This document shows positions 7,504 to 14,951 of a stretch of DNA of 48,994 bases, piece by piece; positions within the stretch are counted from its first letter, which is position 1, and every line of letters begins with the position of its first letter. The notes beneath the pieces are model-generated. The model searched no databases. It saw nothing but the letters and a program-made list of their open reading frames with translations, and was not told the origin of the DNA. A program made the position numbers and the translations under genes. This DNA is from Pseudomonas sp. UBA4194 (GTDB taxonomy: Bacteria; Pseudomonadota; Gammaproteobacteria; Pseudomonadales; Pseudomonadaceae): the NCBI RefSeq assembly GCF_002379585.1, contig NZ_DFUE01000056.1:99747-148740 (forward strand), read 5' to 3'.

Positions 7504-8142
7504 ATGCCAACACGTGAGATCCGCCACCCGCTGATCCGTCATAAGCTCGGCCTCATGCGCCGTGCCGATATCAGCACGAAGAACTTCCGCGAACTCGCGC
7601 AGGAAGTCGGAGCCTTGCTCACTTACGAGGCAACCAAGGATCTGCCCCTGGAAAACTACGAAATCCCAGGCTGGGCAGGACCGGTGCAGGTCGAGAAAAT
7701 CGCCGGCAAGAAAATCACCGTGGTGCCGATCCTGCGGGCCGGCATCGGCATGCTCGACGGCGTCCTCAGCTTGATCCCCGGGGCCAAGGTCAGCGCCGTC
7801 GGCGTAGCCCGCAACGAAGACACCCTGGAAGCCCACACCTACCTGGAAAAGCTGGTGCCCGAAATCGACGAGCGCCTGGCGATGATCATCGATCCGATGC
7901 TGGCCACCGGCGCCTCCATGGTTGCCACCATCGACCTGCTGAAAAAAGCCGGCTGCAAGGAAATCCGCGCCATGGTGCTGGTGGCCGCGCCCGAAGGCAT
8001 CGCCGCAGTGGAAACCGCCCACCCCGACGTGCAGATCTACACGGCCTCCATCGACGAGTGCCTGAACGAACATGGCTACATCATCCCAGGCCTGGGCGAT
8101 GCCGGGGACAAGATCTTCGGCACCAAGCAGAAGGACGCCTGA
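7504..8142 (+). CDS. upp: Uracil phosphoribosyltransferase
   Basis: The 212-residue product converts uracil and PRPP to UMP. It begins MPTREIRHPLIRHKLGLMR, the conserved Upp start, and carries VVPILRAGIGMLDGVL and the PRPP loop MIIDPMLATGASM, then the C-terminal uracil-binding GYIIPGLGDAGDKIFGT. Length matches E. coli Upp (208). The stop is three bases before the uraA start, so the permease and the enzyme are co-translated: uracil is imported and immediately trapped as UMP. An AGATTAATCT palindrome lies in the shared promoter region with hpt. Confidence 0.97.
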   Translation: MPTREIRHPLIRHKLGLMRRADISTKNFRELAQEVGALLTYEATKDLPLENYEIPGWAGPVQVEKIAGKKITVVPILRAGIGMLDGVLSLIPGAKVSAVGVARNEDTLEAHTYLEKLVPEIDERLAMIIDPMLATGASMVATIDLLKKAGCKEIRAMVLVAAPEGIAAVETAHPDVQIYTASIDECLNEHGYIIPGLGDAGDKIFGTKQKDA

Positions 8143-8145
8143 CCC

Positions 8146-9408
8146 ATGCAGGATGAGTTCAACGATCCGCTCTGGCGACAGGTGCTGTCCGGCGCGCAGA
8201 TGCTTTTCGTGGCCTTCGGCGCGTTGGTGCTGATGCCTCTGATCACCGGCCTGGACCCCAACGTGGCGCTGTTCACCGCAGGCCTGGGCACCCTGTTGTT
8301 CCAAGTGGTGACGGGGCGTCAGGTGCCGGTGTTCCTGGCCTCCAGCTTCGCCTTCATCACGCCGATCATCCTGGCCAAGGGTCAGTTCGGCCTGGCCGAA
8401 ACCATGGGCGGGGTGATGGCGGCAGGTTTCGTCTACACCTTCCTGGGTCTGGCAGTGAAGATCAAGGGTACCGGCTTCATCGACCGCCTGCTGCCGCCGG
8501 TGGTGATCGGGCCGGTAGTGATCTCGATCGGCCTGGCCATGGCCCCGATCGCGGCCAACATGGCCATGGGCAAGGCCGGCGACGGCGCTGAACTGATCCC
8601 CTACACCACCGCCATGTGGATCTCCATGCCAGCGTTGCTCACCACGGTAGTGGTAGCGGTGTTCGGCAAAGGCATCTTCCGTCTGGTGCCGATCATCGCC
8701 GGGGTACTGGTGGGCTTTGGCCTGTCCTTCGCTTTCGGCGTGGTCGATACCGCGAAGATTGCCGCCGCGCCGTGGTTGGCGTTCCCACACTTCACTGCAC
8801 CGGCTTTCAATTGGCAGGCAATCCTGTTCATCGTGCCCGTGGCACTGGCTCCGGCCATCGAGCATATCGGCGGGGTGATCGCGGTGGGCAGCGTGACCGG
8901 ACGCGACTACCTGAAAACACCTGGCCTGCACCGCACACTGCTGGGCGACGGCATCGCCACGACCACTGCCGGCCTGTTCGGCGGACCGCCCAACACCACC
9001 TACGCCGAAGTCACGGGCGCCGTGATGCTGACCAAGAACTACAACCCGAAGATCATGACCTGGGCGGCGATCTTCGCCATCACCCTGGCGTTCATCGGCA
9101 AGTTCGGCGCGCTGTTGCAGAGCATCCCGGTACCGGTCATGGGCGGCATTCTTTGCCTGCTGTTCGGCTCCATCGCCGCAGTCGGCTTGAACACCATGAT
9201 TCGGCACAAGGTGGACCTGGGCGAAGCGCGCAACCTGGTGATCGTTTCCGTGACACTGGTGTTCGGCATCGGCGGCGTGCTGGTCGGCTCCGGCACCGGG
9301 CCGGACGATTTCGGGCTCAAGGGTATTGCGCTGTGCGCGGTAGTGGCGATCGCGCTGAATCTGCTGCTGCCAGGGCACACGGATTGGAAGAAGACATCGC
9401 AGGATTGA
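8146..9408 (+). CDS. uraA: Uracil permease (NCS2/UraA family)
   Basis: A 420-residue inner-membrane symporter of the nucleobase-cation-symporter 2 family, with about 14 membrane segments expected. Recognisable parts are VFLASSFAFITPI in the core helices, VALAPAIEHIGGVIAVGSVTG, which contains the glutamate of the substrate site, and FGGPPNTTYAEVTGAVMLTK. The IEHIGG block and lack of purine-permease features favour uracil over xanthine or uric acid. It directly follows upp, which supports uracil as the substrate. Its stop is followed by a dispersed repeat rather than a classic terminator. Confidence 0.93.
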   Translation: MQDEFNDPLWRQVLSGAQMLFVAFGALVLMPLITGLDPNVALFTAGLGTLLFQVVTGRQVPVFLASSFAFITPIILAKGQFGLAETMGGVMAAGFVYTFLGLAVKIKGTGFIDRLLPPVVIGPVVISIGLAMAPIAANMAMGKAGDGAELIPYTTAMWISMPALLTTVVVAVFGKGIFRLVPIIAGVLVGFGLSFAFGVVDTAKIAAAPWLAFPHFTAPAFNWQAILFIVPVALAPAIEHIGGVIAVGSVTGRDYLKTPGLHRTLLGDGIATTTAGLFGGPPNTTYAEVTGAVMLTKNYNPKIMTWAAIFAITLAFIGKFGALLQSIPVPVMGGILCLLFGSIAAVGLNTMIRHKVDLGEARNLVIVSVTLVFGIGGVLVGSGTGPDDFGLKGIALCAVVAIALNLLLPGHTDWKKTSQD

Positions 9409-9448
9409 TCGTGGCTGGCCTATCAGCCCCACCACAACCCGCTTTTGC

Positions 9449-9483
9449 CCCCTCTCCCTCAGGGAGAGGGCTGGGGTGAGGGG
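9449..9483. repeat. Dispersed CCCTCTCCCT inverted repeat
   Basis: CCCTCTCCCTCAGGGAGAGGG forms a 9-bp hairpin followed by CTGGGGTGAGGGG. This short intergenic element is widespread in gammaproteobacteria. Here it sits between the converging uraA and hemH genes and may act as their terminator. Confidence 0.75.
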
Positions 9484-9522
9484 ACCATCCCCCCCCATCT
9501 CCGATCCCTCCCTCGCACAACA

Positions 9523-10548
9523 TCACAACATCACCGGCGCCCGCTCACACAACGTATTCAACGCCACCCCCCACTGCGGGTGATCGTTCAAACAAGGCAC
9601 CAACACCAACTCCTCCCCGCCCGCCTCGCGAAACTGCTCCTGCCCGCGATCGCCAATTTCCTCCAACGTTTCGATGCAATCGGCAACGAACGCCGGGCAC
9701 ATCACCATTAGCTTCCTGACCCCCTGCTCCGCCAACTCGTGCAGCCTGACTTCGGTATAGGGCTCGATCCACTTCGCGCGGCCCAGCCGCGACTGGAACG
9801 ACACCGACCAACTGCCCTCGGCCAAGCCCATGCGCTCGGCAAAGGCACTGGCGGTGCGCAGGCACTGGGCGCGGTAGCACGTGGCCAGGACTTCAGGCGA
9901 GGCCGTCTTGCAGCAGTCGGCATTGCGCAAGCAATGCTTGCCGGTCGGGTCGATCTTGGTCAGGTGCCGTTCCGGCAGACCATGAAAACTCATCAGCAGA
10001 TGATCATGGGGCTGCTCCAGGTAAGGCCTGGCACTGGCTACCAACGCATCGATGTATTCAGGTTGATCGTAGAACGGTTGCAGCACGCTGAACTGAATCG
10101 GCAGCTTCCGCTCGCGCACCACCTTCCTGGCCTGCTCGATCACCGTGGTCACGGTGCTTTGTGCAAACTGCGGGTACAGCGGCGCCAAGGTCACTTTGCC
10201 CACACCCTGCCCCGCCAGGCGCGTCAGCACCGTATCCAGCGATGGCTCGCCGTAACGCATGGCCATCTCTACCGGACCATGGCTCCATTGTTGCGTCATC
10301 AGCGCATGCAGGCGACGGGTCAGTACCACCAGCGGTGAGCCGTCCTCCCACCAGATCGAGGCGTAGGCGTGGGCCGACTGCTCGGGCCGTTTGATCAGAA
10401 TCAGAGACACCAGCAAGCGCCGCACCGGCCAGGGCAGGTCGATGACATAGGGGTCCATGAGAAATTGATTGAGGTAGCGGCGCACGTCGGCCACCTCGGT
10501 AGAAGCCGGTGATCCCAGGTTGACCAGCAGCAGGGCGTGATCGGTCAT
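9523..10548 (-). CDS. hemH: Ferrochelatase
   Basis: A 341-residue enzyme that inserts ferrous iron into protoporphyrin IX, the last step of protoheme synthesis. Visible blocks are LLVNLGSPASTEVADVRRYL at the start, PLYPQFAQSTVTTVIEQA, LLMSFHGLPERH with the catalytic His, and CPAFVADCIETLEEI with the second conserved stretch and its Glu. Between FHGLPERH and the C-terminal half is a Cys-rich insertion (HCLRNADCCKTASPEVLATC followed by YRAQC), longer than in the E. coli enzyme. AGGA lies six bases before ATG 10548. It is 35 bases after the epimerase-like gene and is probably its operon partner. Confidence 0.95.
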   Translation of the reverse strand: MTDHALLLVNLGSPASTEVADVRRYLNQFLMDPYVIDLPWPVRRLLVSLILIKRPEQSAHAYASIWWEDGSPLVVLTRRLHALMTQQWSHGPVEMAMRYGEPSLDTVLTRLAGQGVGKVTLAPLYPQFAQSTVTTVIEQARKVVRERKLPIQFSVLQPFYDQPEYIDALVASARPYLEQPHDHLLMSFHGLPERHLTKIDPTGKHCLRNADCCKTASPEVLATCYRAQCLRTASAFAERMGLAEGSWSVSFQSRLGRAKWIEPYTEVRLHELAEQGVRKLMVMCPAFVADCIETLEEIGDRGQEQFREAGGEELVLVPCLNDHPQWGVALNTLCERAPVML

Positions 10549-10583
10549 GCAACGTCCTATTTCAAAGGTTCGACGATTGACGC

Positions 10584-11486
10584 TCAAAGCCGCCTGGAGA
10601 GTTCTGCCAGGGCAGCGGGTAATTCGGTGTAGCGAAAGTTGAAGCCTGCGGCCTGTAGCTTCGCGGGCCGCGCCCGCTGTCCGCCCAGCAGCAACCCCGA
10701 CAGCTCGCCCAGGCCGGCGCGCAACAACAGCGATGGCAATGGCATGAAGGCAGGTCGGTGCAGCGCCTTGCCCAGCAGGCTGGCGAACTCGCGATTGCGC
10801 ACCGGTTCGGGCGCGCAGGCATTATAGGGACCTTGGCAGTCACGCTGCTGCAAGAGAAAATCAATCAGCGCGATTTGATCGCTGATGTGCACCCACGGCA
10901 TCCACTGGCGACCGTTGCCGATGGGGCCGCCCAGGCCCAGCTTGAACGGCAGTGCCAGGCGCTTGAGAAAACCACCCTCACTGGCCAGTACCAGGCCGGT
11001 ACGCACCAGCACCACGCGGATGCCCAGGGCCTCGGCGCGCTGGGCGGCTTCCTCCCAGGCAATGCACAAATGGCTGGCGAAGTCTTCCTTGACCGGCTGC
11101 GACGCTTCGGTCAATTCACGTTCGCCGCCGTCACCGTACCAGCCCACCGCAGAGCCGGAAATCAGCACCTCCGGACGCTGCTCACGGCTTTCCAGCCAGG
11201 CCAGCAGACGCTCGGTCAGGGTGATCCGGCTACTCCACAACAATGCCTTGCGCCTGGCAGTCCACGGCCGGTCGGCAATGGGCGCACCCGCCAGGTTCAC
11301 GACAGCATCCAGAGCCCCATCACCGAACGCCTCGAGGCGCTCGATACCGCGCACGCTGGCACCACACAGGTGCCTGACCTGGTCCGGTCGTCGGCTCAAC
11401 ACGGTAATATCGTGCCCCTGCCCTACCCAGTACTGGCAGAGCTTGCGGCCAATCAGACCAGTACCGCCGGTCAGCAATATGTGCAT
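10584..11486 (-). CDS. TIGR01777-family (DUF1731) epimerase-like protein
   Basis: A 300-residue extended short-chain dehydrogenase fold. The Rossmann motif MHILLTGGTGLIGRKLCQYW is at the very start, ISGSAVGWYGDGGERELTE carries the SDR Tyr region, and the C-terminal DUF1731 domain covers roughly residues 250-297. E. coli YfcH belongs to this family; its substrate is unknown. The gene precedes hemH on the same strand in many Pseudomonas, suggesting shared expression. Its promoter lies in the 229-base divergent region facing the renalase-like gene, where a near-consensus LitR-type site is found. The nucleotide-binding role is firm and the reaction is unknown. Confidence 0.85.
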   Translation of the reverse strand: MHILLTGGTGLIGRKLCQYWVGQGHDITVLSRRPDQVRHLCGASVRGIERLEAFGDGALDAVVNLAGAPIADRPWTARRKALLWSSRITLTERLLAWLESREQRPEVLISGSAVGWYGDGGERELTEASQPVKEDFASHLCIAWEEAAQRAEALGIRVVLVRTGLVLASEGGFLKRLALPFKLGLGGPIGNGRQWMPWVHISDQIALIDFLLQQRDCQGPYNACAPEPVRNREFASLLGKALHRPAFMPLPSLLLRAGLGELSGLLLGGQRARPAKLQAAGFNFRYTELPAALAELSRRL

Positions 11487-11609
11487 GAGGTCTTCTCCAT
11501 GTGGCGTTGCCCTTGCATCGCTAGTCTATTTTTATGAGAGAGGCACTTTCTGCCATGACTGCTCTCAGATGAACCATAGGACACCTGAGCAAAAAGGATC
11601 CCGCTAACT

Positions 11610-11633
11610 TATACTGATTGAGTGTTTTGTACA
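11610..11633. promoter_or_regulatory. Near-consensus LitR/CarH-type operator
   Basis: TATACT, twelve bases, then TGTACA. This differs at one base from the T(G/A)TACA-N12-TGTA(C/T)A site I recall for class II LitR regulators of P. putida. It lies between the divergent epimerase-hemH and renalase-Trp-rich units and 1.36 kb from a perfect copy of the same site. Confidence 0.55.
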
Positions 11634-11715
11634 GGTTTGTTTCGCAGGGCGCATGCTTCATCACTGAAAAACGCCCGCAACGAGCCTGAAAACAAACAGT
11701 AGTTACGAGGGCACT

Positions 11716-12702
11716 ATGACTGTACCTATCGCAATCATCGGCACCGGCATCGCCGGCCTTTCCGCGGCCCAGGCGCTGCTCAAGGCCGGACATGCCGTCC
11801 ACCTCTTCGATAAGGCTCGCGGCGTCGGCGGACGGATGTCCAGCAAGCGCAGCGACGTCGGCTCCATCGACCTTGGCGCCCAGTATTTCACCGCTCGCGA
11901 CCGGCGCTTCGTTGCTCAGGTGCAGCAATGGCAGGCCGCAGGCTGCGTCGAACAATGGGCACCCCTGCTATACAACGCCAAAGACGGGCGCCTGAGCCCC
12001 TCGCCCGACGAGCAGGTGCGCTGGGTTGGCACGCCACGCATGAGTTCGATCCCCAAGGCCATGGCCGCCGAACTGACCACTGTGTTGAGCTGCCGGATCA
12101 CCGAAGTGTTCAAGGGCAAGGAGTTCTGGCACCTGCTCGACGCCGAAGGCGCCAGCCATGGCCCGTTCAGCCAGGTGGTGATTGCCGTGCCGGCACCCCA
12201 GGCAACGCCGCTATTGGCCAGCGCGCCCAAACTGGCCGCAGTGGTCGCGGGCGTGCAGATGGAACCTACGTGGGCTGTGGCATTGGCTTTCGACACTGCC
12301 TTGAGCACGCCCATGCAAGGGTGCTTCGTGCAGGACAGCCCGCTCGATTGGCTGGCCCGAAGTGACAGCAAACCTGGGCGCGACGGCAGCGTCGACACCT
12401 GGGTGCTGCACGCCACCAGCGCCTGGAGCAAGCAGCACATCGACCTGTCCAGAGAGGAAGTCATCGATCACCTGCACGGTGCTTTCGCCGAACTGGTCAA
12501 CTGCCCGATGCCTGCGCCGACGCTGAGCATCGCCCATCGCTGGCTCTATGCTCGCCCGGCGGGTGCCCATGAGTGGGGCGCTTTGGCCGATGCCGATCTG
12601 GGTCTGTACGTGTGCGGCGACTGGTGCTTGTCCGGCCGCGTCGAAGGCGCCTGGCTCAGCGGCCAGGATGCCGCCCGGCGCTTGATCGAGCACCTGCAAT
12701 GA
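11716..12702 (+). CDS. Bacterial renalase-type FAD oxidoreductase
   Basis: The 328-residue product has an N-terminal FAD-binding motif IAIIGTGIAGLSAAQALLKA, then FDKARGVGGRMSSKR and DLGAQYFTARDRRF. The closing block is YVCGDWCLSGRVEGAWLSGQ, which binds the flavin ribityl end. The whole sequence strongly resembles the P. syringae pv. phaseolicola renalase, which oxidises 2- and 6-dihydro isomers of NAD(P)H, a repair-like detoxification; that activity is transferred here by similarity. It is cytosolic and has no signal peptide. Its stop overlaps the next gene's start (ATGA). It lies downstream of a near-consensus light-type operator, which suggests expression under photo-oxidative conditions. 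Confidence 0.85.
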   Translation: MTVPIAIIGTGIAGLSAAQALLKAGHAVHLFDKARGVGGRMSSKRSDVGSIDLGAQYFTARDRRFVAQVQQWQAAGCVEQWAPLLYNAKDGRLSPSPDEQVRWVGTPRMSSIPKAMAAELTTVLSCRITEVFKGKEFWHLLDAEGASHGPFSQVVIAVPAPQATPLLASAPKLAAVVAGVQMEPTWAVALAFDTALSTPMQGCFVQDSPLDWLARSDSKPGRDGSVDTWVLHATSAWSKQHIDLSREEVIDHLHGAFAELVNCPMPAPTLSIAHRWLYARPAGAHEWGALADADLGLYVCGDWCLSGRVEGAWLSGQDAARRLIEHLQ

Positions 12703-12923
12703 CCGCGCGCCATCGGCTCAATCCGCGCAAGCTGCTGCTGTCCAAATGGACCGCAGCCCAGCCGCTCAATCGCGAGAAGCATTTTCTGGTGAGCGACGTG
12801 CTCTGTGACGAGGAAGGCGTGGTGCTGGAAGTGGAATTGCAAGCCGTCCTGACCCACCGCTGCCAGCGGCTGCCCTGGCAGTCACTTCAGGATGCGCAGA
12901 CTTGGAAAATGGGCTGGCAATGA
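12699..12923 (+). CDS. TIGR02450-type Trp-rich small protein
   Basis: This 74-residue basic protein begins MTARHRLNPRKLLLSKWTAA and has Trp at several conserved points (KWT, LPWQS, TWKMGW), matching the small Trp-rich family often found beside photolyase or cryptochrome genes. The start overlaps the renalase-like stop as ATGA, so the two are translationally coupled. Function is unknown. Tryptophans and placement next to phrB make a light or flavoprotein connection plausible, but this is inference. Confidence 0.82.
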   Translation: MTARHRLNPRKLLLSKWTAAQPLNREKHFLVSDVLCDEEGVVLEVELQAVLTHRCQRLPWQSLQDAQTWKMGWQ

Positions 12924-12974
12924 TCCGGGCACGCCAAGTGCCCTCGCCCGACAGCACTGCCCGCCCCAAATAAC

Positions 12975-12998
12975 TGTACAAAATATTTGACTTGTACA
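12975..12998. promoter_or_regulatory. Perfect LitR/CarH-type operator
   Basis: TGTACA, twelve bases, TGTACA: an exact match to the T(G/A)TACA-N12-TGTA(C/T)A operator I recall for P. putida class II LitR. It overlaps the -35 hexamer of the promoter for rudS-litR-phrB, as expected for repression by a MerR-family protein encoded in the same operon. Confidence 0.75.
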
Positions 12999-13014
12999 TA
13001 TACGCACCTATGAT
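12987..13014 (+). promoter_or_regulatory. Promoter of the rudS-litR-phrB operon
   Basis: TTGACT (12987-12992) and TATGAT (13009-13014) are separated by 16 bases. The right operator half-site TGTACA starts directly after the -35 hexamer, so bound repressor would block polymerase. Confidence 0.6.
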
Positions 13015-13068
13015 GAATCCAGGCTGTACGGAAATTCATGCCCGTACAGCTTTGAGCAGAGGTCGGCC

Positions 13069-14031
13069 ATGTACCAAGCCCTTTCTACCAAGCCCAAAAT
13101 CGGCATCAGTGCCTGCCTGCTGGGCGCCGAAGTGCGCTTCAACGCGGGGCACAAGGAATCTCGCTGGTGCAGCCGCGTTCTCAGCGAACACTTCGACTTC
13201 GTGCCGGTGTGCCCTGAAGTGGCTATCGGCCTGGGCATTCCCCGCGAGCCTATCCGCCTGATCGGCGACAAGGATCACACCCAGGCCGTCGGCACGGTGC
13301 ACCCGGACATCAATGTCACTGAACCGCTGGCCGAATACGGCGCCCGTATGGCCGGCGAACTGACCGATCTGTGCGGCTATATCTTCATGCAGAAGTCGCC
13401 TTCCTGCGGGCTGGAACGGGTCAAGATCTATCGCGACAACGGCGCCCCGCAACGCGAGGGCGGTCGCGGCATCTATGCCCAGGCCTTCTGCGAACGCCAT
13501 CCCAACCTGCCGGTGGAAGAAGAAGGCCGACTGTGTGACCCCGTGCTGCGTGAGAACTTCCTGGTGCGCGTTGGCGCCTATGCGCAGTGGCAGGCGCTGC
13601 TCCAGGCAGGCCTGACCCGGCGCAGCCTCATGGAGTATCACTCCCGCTTCAAGTACCAGCTGATGGCCAATAATCCCCTGCAGTACAAGGTGCTGGGCAA
13701 AATGCTCGGCAGCATGGGCCGCGGCGACGCCGAAGAAGTCGGCCCGCGCTACTTCGGTGAACTGATGACCGCTCTCAAGCGATGCGCTACACGGGGCACC
13801 CATACCAACGTGTTGCTGCACATCAGCGGCTACCTGAAACAAGCCATCGACGCTCAGGACAAGCAGGAACTGCAGCAGCTGATCAGCCAATACCGCGAGG
13901 GCATCGTACCCCTGGTGGTACCGATGACGCTGCTCAAGCACCTCTTTCGTCTGCACCCCGACCCTTACATCGCTCAGCAAACCTACCTGCAACCGCATCC
14001 GGAAAACCTGAGCCTGCGCAATGCCATTTGA
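13069..14031 (+). CDS. rudS: RudS: tRNA 4-thiouridine desulfidase (DUF523-DUF1722)
   Basis: The 320-residue protein joins an N-terminal DUF523/TudS domain (about 10-160) to a C-terminal DUF1722/YbgA domain (about 190-310). The three Cys expected to hold a [4Fe-4S] cluster are visible: Cys16 in ISACLLG, Cys48 in VCPE and Cys113 in SPSCG. From memory, the P. putida homologue RudS removes sulfur from 4-thiouridine in tRNA, the main near-UV chromophore in bacterial RNA. The DUF1722 domain probably recognises RNA. It is the first gene of an operon with a light-type operator, the regulator and photolyase; E. coli ybgA also sits next to phr. It overlaps the regulator gene by 11 bases. Confidence 0.85.
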   Translation: MYQALSTKPKIGISACLLGAEVRFNAGHKESRWCSRVLSEHFDFVPVCPEVAIGLGIPREPIRLIGDKDHTQAVGTVHPDINVTEPLAEYGARMAGELTDLCGYIFMQKSPSCGLERVKIYRDNGAPQREGGRGIYAQAFCERHPNLPVEEEGRLCDPVLRENFLVRVGAYAQWQALLQAGLTRRSLMEYHSRFKYQLMANNPLQYKVLGKMLGSMGRGDAEEVGPRYFGELMTALKRCATRGTHTNVLLHISGYLKQAIDAQDKQELQQLISQYREGIVPLVVPMTLLKHLFRLHPDPYIAQQTYLQPHPENLSLRNAI

Positions 14032-14932
14032 GCCCCAGGCAGCCGACTGGCTACCCATCCGGGAAGTGACCCGCCTGACCGGGGTCCACCCGGTGACCCT
14101 GCGCGCCTGGGAGCGTCGTTATGGCCTGGTGGTGCCGCACCGCACCGCCAAGGGTCATCGGCTCTACGATTCGCAGCATATCGCGCGTATTCAGCAGGTA
14201 TTGACCTGGCTCAATCGTGGCGTCGCCGTCAGCCAGGTCAAGCATCTGCTGGATACCCCGGAGGCGTCGCCCCAGGCGCTGGACAACGACTGGCAGCAGC
14301 TGCGCCAGACCCTGATCGGCGCCATTGCCGAACTGGCCGAGCGCAGGCTCGACGACAGTCTGAACCAGGCCATGGCGCTCTACCCTCCCAACACCCTCTG
14401 CGAACTGTTGTTGCTGCCATTGCTGGCTGAACTGGAACATCGCTGGCAGGGCCAATTCGGCGCACAGATGGAGCGCGTGTTTTTCTACTCCTGGCTGCGC
14501 AGCAAGCTGGGCGCGCGCATCTATCACAACAACCGACAGGTCAGCGGTCCGCCGGTGTTGCTGGTCAACCAGTCCGATCGACCCATGGAACCTCACCTGT
14601 GGATAACCGCCTGGCTGATCAGCAGCTCCAACCATGGGGTGCAGGTGTTCGACTGGCCGCTGCCACCCGGCGAACTGGCATTGGCCTGTGACACGTTGCA
14701 GGCGCGGGCTGTGTTGTTGTGTGCCAGCACCGCCCTCAACGTGGCCGGGCTGCGCAAGCTGCTGAGCGGCTGCCAGTGCCCCAAATGGCTGATCGGCCCG
14801 GCGGTGCGAATCCATCATCCCGCCCTTGCCGCACTCGCCGAACAGCTTGGCGACCTGCAACTGGCCGAAAGCCCGCTGATGGCCCAGCAGGCATTGCAGC
14901 ACTTCACCGCTCCTGTCACACGCACCCCATGA
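14021..14932 (+). CDS. litR: MerR-family regulator, class II LitR-like (no cobalamin site)
   Basis: A 303-residue regulator with a MerR winged helix at about 12-78 (IREVTRLTGVHPVTLRAWER) and a C-terminal half that follows the fold of the B12-binding photoreceptor domain of CarH. The cobalamin residues are degenerate: the helix-bundle E-H pair reads Glu151-Arg152, and DxHxxG is replaced by E190-P-H-L-W-I. This is the pattern of class II LitR, which in P. putida represses light-induced genes and takes its light cue from a separate LOV protein. Its own operon begins at a matching operator, implying autoregulation. It overlaps rudS by 11 bases and ends 19 bases before phrB. Confidence 0.85.
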   Translation: MPFEPQAADWLPIREVTRLTGVHPVTLRAWERRYGLVVPHRTAKGHRLYDSQHIARIQQVLTWLNRGVAVSQVKHLLDTPEASPQALDNDWQQLRQTLIGAIAELAERRLDDSLNQAMALYPPNTLCELLLLPLLAELEHRWQGQFGAQMERVFFYSWLRSKLGARIYHNNRQVSGPPVLLVNQSDRPMEPHLWITAWLISSSNHGVQVFDWPLPPGELALACDTLQARAVLLCASTALNVAGLRKLLSGCQCPKWLIGPAVRIHHPALAALAEQLGDLQLAESPLMAQQALQHFTAPVTRTP

Positions 14933-14951
14933 ACATTTGGAAGTCTTCCCC

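Noticed and set aside
7468..9498. A long minus-strand frame opposite upp and uraA
   Set aside because: The plus-strand genes carry clear motifs; the minus translation is low-complexity His/Gln/Asp-rich sequence, typical of a shadow frame.
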